Shown: positions 1-8,452 of the stretch, piece by piece | Position numbering within the stretch: the stretch's first letter is position 1 | How the letters are laid out: each line of letters begins with the position of its first letter | Origin: Caryophanales bacterium UBA3620 | Lineage (GTDB): Bacteria; Bacillota_I; Bacilli_A; RF39; UBA660 | Assembly: GCA_002375205.1 (NCBI GenBank) | Contig: DFLL01000024.1 | Coordinates: 1 to 38,799, forward strand | Length of the DNA stretch: 38,799 nt | Direction: 5' to 3' | Made by a program: the position numbers and the translations under genes | Notes under the pieces: generated by a model | Database searches by the model: none | What the model was told of the DNA's origin: nothing | Seen by the model: the letters and a program-made list of their open reading frames with translations, nothing else

Positions 1-34
1 ATTTTTGGTCTCACATCATTTACAATTACACATT

Positions 35-926
35 TTAAACCAACTCATATTCTTTAGATAATATTCTAGGATCAGAACAGTATTCCATAATAAACTTGTT
101 ATTTTTACTAGATATAATAATACCTATTGTTTTATCTTGTGTTGGTTTTCTTATAGTACTATCTATATAGTTCATATAGACTCCTACCTGACCGATATGT
201 TCCTTTTTTAATTTAGTTACTTTTAGTTCTATAACTATGTAACAATTATATTCTATATTAAAAAGAAGAAAATCAATATAATGGTAATCACTTCCTATCT
301 TTATTTTATATTCACTATCTATAAAAGCAAAGCCACTTCCTAATTCTTTTAAGAAACTAGGCATATCTTCAAGTATTAGTTTATGTAATGTTTTTTCTGT
401 AACTACTTTTATATCATTAGGATTATGAATAATAATGGGATTTTTGATAATGTCTTGTACTTTAATTTCTTCATTAGTTATTAATTTATACTTTGTCTTT
501 TCTGGTAATCTTTCATATTCTTTATTTTTGATTTTTTCTCTTAGTTGTCTTACAGATAAATGTAATTTTTCTGAAATCATTATGTAGTAATTAATCTTAT
601 TAATATCGTTATATGGTAATAATTCTTCATAATGACTCCAAGACAATATTGCCGACACTGTCGGCACTTTTTCCAGTGCTAATAAAATTATAATATTTTC
701 TCATTTTATATAATAATCTAGTACTATATTTTTTTCCAACTTCGCTTTGTAATTTACTAGAGTATTCCTTAATAATTCCTTCACCATAATTACTACCTGC
801 GAGAGTAAGTAGTTTGCCAACATTATAGTAGGTATCTAAATCACTCTTATTTTTACTATAATCTTTTACTTTCTTAGTTACTTCATTATTTATTAATTCA
901 TTTTTTATTTCATTATAATAGTTCAT
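35..926 (-). pseudogene. DUF1016 (YhcG-type) PD-(D/E)XK nuclease, split by a frameshift
   Basis: Two adjacent frames together make one DUF1016 protein. The first (926 to 627) gives the N-terminal DUF1016 domain, with YYNVGKLL and the typical end RKYYNFISTGK. The second (667 to 35) gives VPTVSAILSWSHYEELL followed by the nuclease-like half, with DFLLFN and YIVIELK as the PD-(D/E)XK core and a QVGVYMNY helix. The break lies in a run of five T on the + strand (668-672): one base fewer restores GK-VPT. The joined product would be about 300 residues, slightly short for the family. The first part has a good ribosome site (GAAAGGAAC) before ATG at 926. Members of this family are nucleases often found near restriction systems. 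The gene may be dead, an assembly error, or a rare +1 shift. I favour pseudogene. Confidence 0.8.
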
Positions 927-1015
927 TTTATGTTCCTTTCTATTTTTTAAATTTTTATAATAATATTATTAAATATGAATATACTACTATTGATATGATA
1001 ATAATAGTATATATA

Positions 1016-1045
1016 TTGACAATGTATATATCATTATGTTATTAT
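1016..1045 (+). promoter_or_regulatory. Sigma-A-like promoter of the candidate small RNA
   Basis: TTGACA at 1016-1021 and TATTAT at 1040-1045 are separated by 18 bases. Transcription would begin near 1052, just before the first hairpin. No open reading frame follows, which suggests a non-coding transcript. Confidence 0.55.
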
Positions 1046-1051
1046 TGTATT

Positions 1052-1155
1052 ACCGAAGAGCAATGCTCTTGACAGGTCTATAACTGATGTATGATTTATA
1101 ATTTAGTGCTTTGCACCATCTCAGTTAGAAAGGGAAACTTATGTTTCTCTTTTTT
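1052..1155 (+). ncRNA. Candidate structured small RNA, about 100 nt
   Basis: This interval sits between a consensus-like promoter and a strong terminator and holds no plausible gene. Visible structure, in order: a hairpin AAGAGC-AAT-GCTCTT (1056-1070), then a longer arm pair AACTGA (1082-1087) with TCAGTT (1121-1126) enclosing a GTGC-TTT-GCAC hairpin (1106-1116), then the terminator stem. The order suggests a compact folded RNA of roughly 100 nt, convergent with the DUF3800 gene whose 3' end touches the terminator. I do not recognise a known riboswitch, SRP, 6S or tmRNA signature. It could be a regulatory RNA, an antisense partner for the DUF3800 message, or a relic of a larger element. Structure and limits are inferred from sequence alone. 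Confidence 0.45.
1129..1155 (+). terminator. Rho-independent terminator of the small RNA
   Basis: AAAGGGAAAC pairs with GTTTCTCTTT (10 bp with one G-U) around a TTAT loop, and T continues to 1155. The opposite strand lacks a good T-run, so the terminator mainly serves the + strand. Confidence 0.65.
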
Positions 1156-1894
1156 ATGGTAAAAATAGTTTTACTTCAATAAAATCAGTAGATTGTGATA
1201 TATCAATATTTTTATTGAGATTTAGTTCATATTGATGATGCAGGTAATTGGCCATCATATCTGCTGCTTGAATTCCATAATTATGTTTTGAGTTATAGTG
1301 GACTACTTCTACGGTTAATTTATTTTTTAGTATGGGATTTCTTATTACAGAATAATCAAAATTTGATATACCATTAACTAGTTCTTCATATATACTTTCT
1401 TTTAAATTATAATATCCATTTGATTTAGTAGAATCCTGATCTATTTTAATATATAATTCTAATTCTTTTGTAGGATCGATTTTATTTGTTTTAATTGAAT
1501 ATAATACTATTTCTTTTATAATTCTTTTTTGTGAATAATCTATAAACCTACCACGAGATGCTTTACTTTCCATTATCTTTGTATATACTCTTTGGTTATC
1601 AATGAAAACACCAAAATTATTTTCTTTTTTTATTAAATTATATATCCATCTTCGATGACTATTACTTAATCTTGTAGTTCCTTTTATTTCAATACATTTT
1701 TTATTACATTTAGTAATATCATTTTTACAATACTTACATTTTATTTTATTTATTAATCCTCTATATTTATTAATAAAGTTATTTATTTCATTTGTATTAT
1801 AGAAAAATAATCCACCATAGATACAAGAAGTCTCATTGTTATTTAGTTTTCCTGAATCATCCATATAAATATATAGTTCTTGTTTATTACTCAT
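1154..1894 (-). CDS. DUF3800 domain protein
   Basis: The 246-residue protein opens with the DUF3800 signature YIYMDDSG (residues about 8-15) and closes with the family's second motif, YGIQAADMMANYL, near the C-terminus. DUF3800 is predicted to have an RNase H-like fold with conserved acidic residues, so a nuclease role is plausible but not shown. An insertion with four cysteines (CKYCKND...CNKKC, residues about 53-67) looks like a small metal-binding knuckle. The start at 1894 is preceded by GGAAAGGAG. The gene stands alone and convergent to the candidate small RNA. Homologues occur in accessory regions and are sometimes linked to defence or DNA processing. Confidence in the family is high; function is unknown. 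Confidence 0.85.
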   Translation of the reverse strand: MSNKQELYIYMDDSGKLNNNETSCIYGGLFFYNTNEINNFINKYRGLINKIKCKYCKNDITKCNKKCIEIKGTTRLSNSHRRWIYNLIKKENNFGVFIDNQRVYTKIMESKASRGRFIDYSQKRIIKEIVLYSIKTNKIDPTKELELYIKIDQDSTKSNGYYNLKESIYEELVNGISNFDYSVIRNPILKNKLTVEVVHYNSKHNYGIQAADMMANYLHHQYELNLNKNIDISQSTDFIEVKLFLP

Positions 1895-2070
1895 TTTCTT
1901 AACTCCTTTCCATTTTAATTATTTAACGTTTATACTATCACATAATTAAAATGAAGTCTATATAAGTTTACACTTTATTTTAAAGAAATGCATGATAAGA
2001 ATATACTTGTTATATTATAAGTATTTATAACTATTATATATAAAGGAATATAGTTATAAATATTTGTGTT

Positions 2071-2095
2071 TTCTACTTTACAGTGTAAAGTAGAA
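2071..2095. promoter_or_regulatory. Perfect 12-bp inverted repeat upstream of rnjA
   Basis: TTCTACTTTACA and its exact reverse complement flank a single G. It lies about 33 bases upstream of the -35 box of the rnjA promoter and has no following T-run, so it looks like an operator for a dimeric regulator rather than a terminator. A half-site-like TTTACACTTTA occurs near 1969. The binding protein is unknown. Confidence 0.45.
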
Positions 2096-2127
2096 ATGTC
2101 ATGCCATAAAATATTAGAAATAGACAT

Positions 2128-2156
2128 TTGCATTTTTTATTATTTTGTAGTATAAT
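2128..2156 (+). promoter_or_regulatory. Promoter of rnjA
   Basis: TTGCAT at 2128-2133 and a consensus TATAAT at 2151-2156, spaced 17 bases. The expected start near 2163 leaves a leader of about 80 nt before the ribosome site AAAGGAG (2227-2233). Confidence 0.65.
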
Positions 2157-2245
2157 TTGTTTTGTGTGTTTATTCTTTTAAATTCTAATTTTTATTTTAT
2201 TTATGAACGATATTTTAAAATTAATGAAAGGAGAAAAAGAAGAAA

Positions 2246-3919
2246 ATGAATACAAAAATTATTCCTCTAGGAGGAATGGGTGAAGTCGGCAAGAACATGT
2301 ATACAGTTATGCATGGTGATGAGATTATTATTGTCGACTGTGGTGTTATGTTTCCAGATGATGAACTTCTTGGAATTGACTATGTAATACCTGATTTTGC
2401 TTTTCTAAAAGAAAATGAAAGTAAGATTAAAGGTTTATTTATTACGCATGGGCATGAAGATCATATAGGTGGTATTCCTTTTTTACTACAGACTGTGAAT
2501 ATTCCTAAGATATATGTTCCTGCTAATGCTAAAGAACTTATTGATAAAAAATTAGAAGAAAGAAATATTATTTATAACGATATGGTTATTTATAATGAAG
2601 ATATGGTTGTTAAGACTAAATACTTTAAGATTGAATTTTTTAGAACGACACACTCAATACCTGATTCTCATGGTTTTGCGATTGATACTCCTGACGGTAC
2701 AATTGTTATGACCGGAGACTTTAAGTTTGATTTAACCCCAATTGGTCCAATGGCTAATTTACATAAAATGGCTAGAATTGGTGAAAAGGGAGTTAGCGTT
2801 CTTATGAGTGACTCGACGAATGCATTATCTCCTGGGGTATCTCTTAGTGAATCAGTTGTTGATGAGAACTTAGGTGAGATATTTAATGCATGTAAGTATA
2901 ATAGAATTATTCTAGCTACATTTGCTTCGAATGTTTATCGTATTAAGCATATTATTGAGACTTGTAAGAAGAATAATAGAAAGATTGCTCTATTTGGTAG
3001 AAGTATGGAAAATACGGTTGATATTGCTATAAAATGTGGTTATATTAAGGATAAGGATATTGTAGTAACTGCTGAAGAGGCTAACCGTATGAAACCTAGT
3101 GAAGTATGTCTTTTATGTACTGGTAGTCAGGGAGAACCCCTAGCTGCTCTATCTAGAATTGCATCAGGAAGTCATAGACAAATTACACTTATGCCTAACG
3201 ATGTAGTTATCTTCTCTTCTAGTCCAATACCAGGTAATACGGCATCTGTATCGAAAACGATTAATAAGTTATATAAAAAGGGGGTTAAGGTATTTACTAA
3301 TGCCGGAGCGGATATTCACTCTTCTGGTCATGCTAATCAGGAAGAGCTTAAGTTAATGCTTAGATTATTTAAGCCTAAATATTTTGTTCCTTATCATGGT
3401 GAATTTAGAATGCTTAAGATGCATACTGATTTAGGTGTAATGTGTGATGTTCCAAGAGAAAACACTTTTGTACTTGAAAATGGTGATGTTCTTGATCTTA
3501 AGAAAGGTGTTGTTACTCCAGGAGGACACGTCGAAGCAGGAGATGTATATGTCGATGGTTCAAGAATTGGAGAAGTAGGTAGTGCCGTTATTAAGGATAG
3601 AATTCTTATGAGTACTAATGGTATTCTTGTTATTATTGCTAATATGGATATTGCGAATAAGAAATTACTAGGACTTCCTGCGATTACAACGAGAGGTTAT
3701 ATCTTAGTTAATGAGAATACTGATTTAATAAAGGATATACAGGTTAAGGCTGCTGAAATAATTGAAGGTCATCTATCTAATAATACATTTAATTTTAATG
3801 ATATGAAGAATGAAATGATTAATGGGTTAATTCCTATTTTATCGGATAAGACTGGTAGAGTACCAATAATACTTCCTATCGTTATGGATGTTAAGTCTGA
3901 AAAGATAGGTGCTAGATAA
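2246..3919 (+). CDS. rnjA: Ribonuclease J
   Basis: The 557-residue protein is a metallo-beta-lactamase/beta-CASP ribonuclease at the usual RNase J1 length (about 555). The metal-binding motif HGHEDH is at residues 68-73, with further ligands at H142 (SHGFAID) and D158 (TGDFKFD). The beta-CASP region contains SGHA (360-363) and PYHGEFRML (382-390). RNase J is a 5'-3' exonuclease and endonuclease in mRNA decay and rRNA maturation, usually in the degradosome of Firmicutes lacking RNase E. The start at 2246 has AAAGGAG twelve bases upstream. The gene is monocistronic, with its own promoter and terminator. Codon use is cleaner and less AT-extreme than its neighbours, as expected for a core gene. 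It could be the rnjB paralogue, but full J1-like length favours rnjA. Confidence 0.93.
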   Translation: MNTKIIPLGGMGEVGKNMYTVMHGDEIIIVDCGVMFPDDELLGIDYVIPDFAFLKENESKIKGLFITHGHEDHIGGIPFLLQTVNIPKIYVPANAKELIDKKLEERNIIYNDMVIYNEDMVVKTKYFKIEFFRTTHSIPDSHGFAIDTPDGTIVMTGDFKFDLTPIGPMANLHKMARIGEKGVSVLMSDSTNALSPGVSLSESVVDENLGEIFNACKYNRIILATFASNVYRIKHIIETCKKNNRKIALFGRSMENTVDIAIKCGYIKDKDIVVTAEEANRMKPSEVCLLCTGSQGEPLAALSRIASGSHRQITLMPNDVVIFSSSPIPGNTASVSKTINKLYKKGVKVFTNAGADIHSSGHANQEELKLMLRLFKPKYFVPYHGEFRMLKMHTDLGVMCDVPRENTFVLENGDVLDLKKGVVTPGGHVEAGDVYVDGSRIGEVGSAVIKDRILMSTNGILVIIANMDIANKKLLGLPAITTRGYILVNENTDLIKDIQVKAAEIIEGHLSNNTFNFNDMKNEMINGLIPILSDKTGRVPIILPIVMDVKSEKIGAR

Positions 3920-3925
3920 ATAAAA

Positions 3926-3960
3926 AAACTTTATAACATTTGTTATAGAGTTCTTTTTTT
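3926..3960. terminator. Bidirectional terminator between rnjA and the next gene
   Basis: ACTTTATAACA (3928-3938) pairs with TGTTATAGAGT (3941-3951). T8 follows on the + strand and T7 on the - strand, so it can end both convergent genes. Confidence 0.8.
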
Positions 3961-3965
3961 TAAAA

Positions 3966-4349
3966 TTAATTAAATATATAAAATAGATTCATCATTTTAT
4001 TCATAAATTCTTCTTCATCAAAAAAAATATCATTTGGAATTTGGATATTATACTTTTTGTTAAAGTTACTAATAAATTCATCTGTTGGCATATCTTCACT
4101 ATACCCATTTTTCATGTAATCTTTATATATAACACTTTTTATTTCTTCCTTTAGCTTTATGGCATTATCTTTATGAACATATACTATTCCGTACATTACG
4201 CCATAGTTTACATATATTTCATAATTATTTATATCTTCACAGGAGTATAAATTAACCTCTATTTTATCATCTAAAACTTCGCATATTTCTAAATATTTGT
4301 CTTTCCACTGTCTTTTTTCAAAAGTATCTGTTTTATCAATCCATTTCAT
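3966..4349 (-). CDS. Hypothetical acidic protein, 127 aa
   Basis: I do not recognise this protein. It begins MKWIDKTDTFEKRQW, is rich in D/E and aromatic residues, and has no signal peptide, membrane segment or known motif. A central stretch (YEIYVNYGVMYGIVYVH) looks like beta strands, and the C-terminus is helical. The start at 4349 is supported by GAGGTGAAAG upstream. It is convergent with rnjA and lies beside a pseudogene cluster, so it may be an accessory orphan. The intact frame and good ribosome site suggest it is expressed. Confidence 0.6.
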   Translation of the reverse strand: MKWIDKTDTFEKRQWKDKYLEICEVLDDKIEVNLYSCEDINNYEIYVNYGVMYGIVYVHKDNAIKLKEEIKSVIYKDYMKNGYSEDMPTDEFISNFNKKYNIQIPNDIFFDEEEFMNKMMNLFYIFN

Positions 4350-4435
4350 TTACTTTCACCTCTTCCAATAGTTTTATAATTATTCTATACTAGTTATTGT
4401 TAAATGTAAATAGATTTATTGTTATTATTGTTTTT

Positions 4436-4897
4436 TTTACTCTCTTACTATTAGTATTTGGCCTATATTAAGTAAGTTTGATGATAAGTTATTTAACTGT
4501 TTTAATTTATCCACAGTAGTACCAAATTTTCTAGCTATACTGTATAGAGAATCTCTTCTTTGAACAGTATAGGTGTTTGATATCACGTTTCCAGGATGAG
4601 TATATGATACTTATATATAGTTGGTTATGGCCTCTATGGCAGCCTCTACTAAATCTTGATAATTATTATTTAAGAATTCAACATCTTTTTGGCTATCAAT
4701 AAAACCATATTCAACAATTAATGGTTCTGTTCTACCAGTATTTAGATGAATAAATTAATAGTCTTTTGATGGATCACTAGGTAATCTCCTTTGATAGTAT
4801 TTTTGACCAGTAATTCCGATATTATTTAAGATGTTTTCAGCTAATGCATCTGAGTTTCTTAGCTCATAGATAACTTCAGCGCCTTCTGCTCCTGCCA
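4436..4897 (-). pseudogene. Remnant of a LysM N-acetylmuramoyl-L-alanine amidase
   Basis: This is a decayed second copy of the amidase at 7082-8452. It covers residues from about 95 to the C-terminus, but four of the five LysM repeats are gone: the last repeat is fused directly to the start of the first, as expected from recombination between repeats. The amidase part carries an in-frame stop where the intact gene reads DYYFIH (here DY-stop-FIH) and a 9-bp deletion. The 5' third, including the first zinc ligand, is missing and is replaced by the end of the upstream cassette. It cannot make an active enzyme. Confidence 0.85.
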
Positions 4898-4919
4898 ATA
4901 GTCAATGTGTAACTAATTT

Positions 4920-5236
4920 TTAATATTTATTTTCTAATTCTTTTCGATATACTTTAAAATATCCATATTTATCAATAAATTTTATATTATCAACTGCTTC
5001 ATTTATCTCAAAAAATTTCATAGCAACTTTAGTAAAATCTAAATAATCATGTTCAAGATATTCATTTAAATTATTTTTTAGAAATTCCATTGAATCATCG
5101 CTTTCACCTTCAGCAGTATCAAAATCTAAATTATTAAAATATGTCTTTTGCTTGTTATATTGTGCAAAATAAGTAAATTCAATTTTTATTGTTTCTTTTT
5201 TACATTTATTTCTCTTATTGATGTTATTTCAGCCAT
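4920..5236 (-). pseudogene. Small cassette gene with a one-base frameshift
   Basis: ATG at 5236 follows the stop of the PRiA4 gene directly and reads MAEITSIREINV, then hits a stop. Adding one base in the T6 run at 5196-5201 restores a frame KKETIKIEFTYFAQYNKQK, continuing to YFKVYRKELENKY and TAA at 4920. The repaired product would be 105 residues. It has no recognised domain and is acidic in the middle (DTAEGESDD). It belongs to the operon that begins at 6534 and is its last gene. The single homopolymer break could also be a sequencing error. Confidence 0.6.
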
Positions 5237-5833
5237 TTAATCACCAACTTCATATCCGTTTTTAATATCTAGTACTAAACCTTTTAACAAAGCATTATTA
5301 TTTTTTATATTAAACTTACGATAGTCATATTTAATAGTTCTTTCATATCCTGGAGTGAAATAATGGTCTGAATACCCTTTTTTGTCAATGTCTTCTACAA
5401 TTTCTTTTAATTCAAAATCACACAAATCATCCAACATACCACAACCTGCACCATCAATAATATATGGATAATGTTTACCATTATATTTCTCCATTACTCT
5501 AGAACCTAAATATGTAATTTTAAAAGTTGTAGTTGAACCAGTATCATATTTCATTTCCATAGTATCATTTTCTTTTAAACCTATATCACTTAATTTAGTC
5601 GTTACTGCATTCACAAGTTCCACATCACGATGATCGTATTCAATATCAATCCAGCAATCATAAACCTTGTTTTTATATTCTATATCATATAAATGATATG
5701 CTAGTGAATCAAAAGTAGCAAGAATTGTATATGCTAAATCAGCAACTGTTCTTCTATCAGTTATCTCTATCTTTCTCCAAATCTTATCTTCTAACCCTTC
5801 TATTCCTACTTGAAATGTTAAAACCTTAGTCAT
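5237..5833 (-). CDS. Plasmid pRiA4b ORF-3-like protein (PRiA4_ORF3 family)
   Basis: The 198-residue protein starts MTKVLTFQVGIEGLEDKIWRK, the family's typical N-terminal strand with a W-R pair, and continues with YHLYDIEY and a long central part. ATG at 5833 is chosen because GGAGG lies seven bases upstream; a GTG at 5851 would sit within the previous gene's stop. PRiA4_ORF3 proteins are widespread on plasmids, transposons and islands, with no established biochemical role. Near the C-terminus are Cys-containing (GAGCGMLDDLCDFEL) and YFTPGYE segments. It is the third gene of a cassette (6534 to 4920) with tight spacing, typical of accessory DNA. Confidence 0.75.
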   Translation of the reverse strand: MTKVLTFQVGIEGLEDKIWRKIEITDRRTVADLAYTILATFDSLAYHLYDIEYKNKVYDCWIDIEYDHRDVELVNAVTTKLSDIGLKENDTMEMKYDTGSTTTFKITYLGSRVMEKYNGKHYPYIIDGAGCGMLDDLCDFELKEIVEDIDKKGYSDHYFTPGYERTIKYDYRKFNIKNNNALLKGLVLDIKNGYEVGD

Positions 5834-5850
5834 AAATTTTCCTCCAATCA

Positions 5851-6288
5851 CTAAAATATATCATAATATGTACCATCATCAAAAGCATCCATTTGCTCTA
5901 AATATTCATTCATATTATCTTTTATTTCTCTACACAATGACTTATAATCATCAGTTGATACATATTCTTTTTCACTCATACATTCATAAAATTTCTTGAT
6001 ACTGGCAGCAGTTTCTTTCAATGAATTTCTTGATGACCATAAACACTTTTCTATAAACCATCCATCTAAAAATCCATGAACCGAATAAACACCATCTTCC
6101 ATTTTGTGAGCCTCATAATAATTTAAATAATCATTAATATATAGACTTGCATTATTTACATGTTTTCTAATTGTTTTCTTTACTAATCCTTTTTGATTTA
6201 ACCAGTCTTCAAATTCTTGAATAAACTTATCATTCCTTTTATGATTCGCTTCTACTTTTTTCTCCCAATCTTTATAATTATCCTCCAT
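5851..6288 (-). CDS. Helical protein resembling an integrase core-binding (SAM-like) domain
   Basis: The 145-residue protein is almost all helical. Its segment FEDWLNQKGLVKKTIRKHVNNASLYINDYL resembles the N-terminal core-binding domain of tyrosine recombinases, but no catalytic domain follows, so it cannot recombine DNA alone. Start ATG at 6288 has TAGGAG six bases upstream. It overlaps the PRiA4 gene's leader and lies nine bases after the DUF6429 gene, so the three are likely co-translated. Proteins of this kind are seen next to PRiA4_ORF3 genes in Firmicutes. A DNA-binding role is plausible; the function is otherwise unknown. Confidence 0.55.
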   Translation of the reverse strand: MEDNYKDWEKKVEANHKRNDKFIQEFEDWLNQKGLVKKTIRKHVNNASLYINDYLNYYEAHKMEDGVYSVHGFLDGWFIEKCLWSSRNSLKETAASIKKFYECMSEKEYVSTDDYKSLCREIKDNMNEYLEQMDAFDDGTYYDIF

Positions 6289-6297
6289 ATGATACTC

Positions 6298-6534
6298 CTA
6301 CTTCAAATATTTATCCTTCAATTTTTCTGCTAATTTCATACCTTCTTTGGTAAATGTCACAGATTTGTTTTTATATTTTGAGGGAAATAAATACCCATTA
6401 TTAGTTAATTCATTTATAACATCAAATGAATATCCTTTCCAACATTCCTTGTAATTTTCTTCTAAAGGATTATCATTATCCCAAGAAGTTAAATACATAA
6501 GCAATAATGTTAATTCTTGAACATTTTTCTCCAT
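6298..6534 (-). CDS. DUF6429-like small protein
   Basis: The 78-residue protein (MEKNVQELTLLLMYLTSW...) matches the DUF6429 pattern: a leading helix, a W-K-G-Y-F-DVINEL motif, and a closing VTFTKEGMKLAEKL reminiscent of a winged-helix end. ATG at 6534 is preferred over 6546 because GGAGG lies just upstream of it. It is the first gene of the cassette reading to 4920. The family is small, cytosolic and common in mobile regions. Its function is unknown. Confidence 0.65.
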   Translation of the reverse strand: MEKNVQELTLLLMYLTSWDNDNPLEENYKECWKGYSFDVINELTNNGYLFPSKYKNKSVTFTKEGMKLAEKLKDKYLK

Positions 6535-6579
6535 ATATTCCTCCATAATATCTATTAATTTACTATTAATTATTCAACT

Positions 6580-6952
6580 CTACTTCATTTCAATTTCTTT
6601 TTTATCTACATATTCATAATTTAAGGCGTTATCACTAGTAACTATACTCTTACCTATTTCATATTCTAAATCTTTTCTAGCATTTAATATCAACAACATC
6701 AGTCATACGATATTTTCCATCTTGGGCTTTCAATTTCAACTGTCTAGTAATACTAGACATTTCAAAATTCTCTTCTTTTTTTAGTTTATTTTTTAACCAA
6801 TTCCAATACTTTCTAGGCTCACTACTATCAGCAAGTACTCCAACTATGTCAACAACGCTTATAAAGTATTTTTCTTGTTCTTTGTCCCAAACAGTTCTAA
6901 TTGTTTCATTATTAAATATTTTGTTTATTAAATACATTTTATCTTGATTCAT
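6580..6952 (-). pseudogene. BRO-family (Bro-N) antirepressor-like gene with an internal deletion
   Basis: From 6952 the frame gives a clear Bro-N domain: YFISVVDIVGVLADSSEPRK, then YWNWLKNKL and MTDVVDI. It then changes at about 6681 and stops. A second frame picks up at once and reads ARKDLEYEIGKSIVTSDNAL to a TAG at 6580, which is the normal C-terminal tail of the same family. The middle, roughly 150-200 residues in relatives, has been lost and the two ends joined out of frame. BRO proteins act as phage antirepressors or DNA-binding regulators. This one is a relic of a prophage or similar element. Confidence 0.7.
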
Positions 6953-7049
6953 TTTATAACCTCCCCTTTGCTTTTATTTGCTAATATCAATGTATATTAT
7001 TTTCATAAATATGTCAATAAGTAAAATTAACTTTTATTTATAAATAATT

Positions 7050-7083
7050 AAAAAACTTTATAGCAAATTGTTATAAAGTTTTT
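7050..7083. terminator. Terminator after the amidase gene
   Basis: AACTTTATA (7054-7062) pairs with TATAAAGTT (7072-7080), with T-runs on both sides. It overlaps the amidase stop codon on the - strand. Its sequence resembles the terminator after rnjA. Confidence 0.75.
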
Positions 7084-8452
7084 ATTCTCTTACTATTAGT
7101 ATTTGTCCTATACTAAGTAAGTTTGATGACAAGTTATTTAACTGTTTTAATTTATCCACTGTTGTGTCAAATTTTCTAGCTATACTGTATAGAGAATCTC
7201 CTCTTTCCACAGTATATGTTGTTTCTAATGTTTGAAAAGCAGGTATTTTTAATACTTGACCTATGGATAAAAGATTGCTTTCTAAATTATTTAAATATTT
7301 TATTTCATCCACAGTTGTATTAAATTCTCTTGCTATACTATATAGAGAGTCTCCTCTTTGCACTGTGTAAGTAATTGTTCCAGATGTTTCTTCCACAGTA
7401 GGAAGCTTTAATACTTGGCCTACAGATAAGATATTACTTGTAAGATTATTTACTTCTTTTAAAGCATCAACAGTTGTGTTATATTTGGCCGCGATACTAT
7501 ATAGTGAGTCTCCCTTTTGAACGATATAGGTATCTTCTGGTAATAGATTACTTGGTAGTTTAAGTAGTTCTCCAATCATAAGAGTATTACTTGTTAAGTT
7601 ATTTAATGCTTTAAGTTCATCCACAGTAGTGCCCGTATCTTGGGCTATTTTATATAGTGTATCCCCTGCTTTAACAATATAGATATTTTCTTCATCATCA
7701 GTAATACTTTCTGTTGGTACTCTTAGTATTTGCCCTACGGATAAGGTATTTCCTTCAATATTATTTATTCTTCTTAATTCATCTACTGTTGTACCTAATC
7801 TATTAGCAATAGAATATAGGGTATCTCCTCTTTGAACAGTATAGGTGTTTGATATCATTCCACCTGGAGGAGTATATGGTACTCCTATATAGTTAGTTAC
7901 GGCTTGTATGACTGCCTCTACTAAATCCCTGTAATTATTATTTAAAAAGTTTACATCTTTTTGACTATCAATAAAACCATATTCAACAATTAATGGTTCT
8001 GTTCTACCAGTATTTCGATGAATAAAGTAATAATCTTTTGATGGATCACTAGGTAGTCTTCTTTGATAGTATTTTCTTGTTGTTTGACCAGTATTTCCAA
8101 TATTATTTAAGATATTTTTAGCTAATGTATCAGGGTTTCTTAGAGCATAGATAACTTCCGCACCCTGTCCACCACCTGAATTAATATGATTCGATATTAC
8201 GATAACATCATCATTATTACCAAATTTAGATAAGATACTACTTACTCTCTCTGTAGGAGATAATGTTACATCACTATCACGAGTAATGGCTACGGGTACT
8301 CCAAGCTCTTTAAATCTATCATACATATATTTAGATATTAAAAGAGTGTAATCTTTTTCTAGGGCATTATTTCCTACAGCACCTGAATCTGTTCCACCAT
8401 GCCCAGGATCGATTACAATCTTTCTTACCTGTCTATCTTCATTATTATACAT
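7082..8452 (-). CDS. N-acetylmuramoyl-L-alanine amidase with five LysM repeats
   Basis: Residues 10-190 form an Amidase_3 domain that cleaves the bond between MurNAc and L-alanine in peptidoglycan. The zinc site is complete: H18 (DPGHGG), E32 (ALEKDY), H89 (ISNHIN), and catalytic E157 (VEYGF). Five LysM repeats fill residues 203-456, each with a Y-V-GD-L-Y-IA start and N-L-GQ-L-P end. They bind GlcNAc polymers. There is no signal peptide, so export may be non-classical or need lysis, as in many Firmicute LysM amidases of this type. ATG at 8452 follows GAAGGTGAT. The promoter and first codons are duplicated at 14295-14412, and the 3' part is duplicated and degraded at 4436-4897. Confidence 0.93.
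   Translation of the reverse strand: MYNNEDRQVRKIVIDPGHGGTDSGAVGNNALEKDYTLLISKYMYDRFKELGVPVAITRDSDVTLSPTERVSSILSKFGNNDDVIVISNHINSGGGQGAEVIYALRNPDTLAKNILNNIGNTGQTTRKYYQRRLPSDPSKDYYFIHRNTGRTEPLIVEYGFIDSQKDVNFLNNNYRDLVEAVIQAVTNYIGVPYTPPGGMISNTYTVQRGDTLYSIANRLGTTVDELRRINNIEGNTLSVGQILRVPTESITDDEENIYIVKAGDTLYKIAQDTGTTVDELKALNNLTSNTLMIGELLKLPSNLLPEDTYIVQKGDSLYSIAAKYNTTVDALKEVNNLTSNILSVGQVLKLPTVEETSGTITYTVQRGDSLYSIAREFNTTVDEIKYLNNLESNLLSIGQVLKIPAFQTLETTYTVERGDSLYSIARKFDTTVDKLKQLNNLSSNLLSIGQILIVRE

Noticed and set aside
1052..1155. T-box or other known riboswitch
   Set aside because: No T-box signature or other conserved riboswitch core was found, and transcription ends in a terminator with no gene downstream on that strand.
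7082..8452. Regular repeats that could look like a CRISPR array
   Set aside because: They are the coding repeats of five LysM domains, in frame, with no short palindromic unit or unique spacers.
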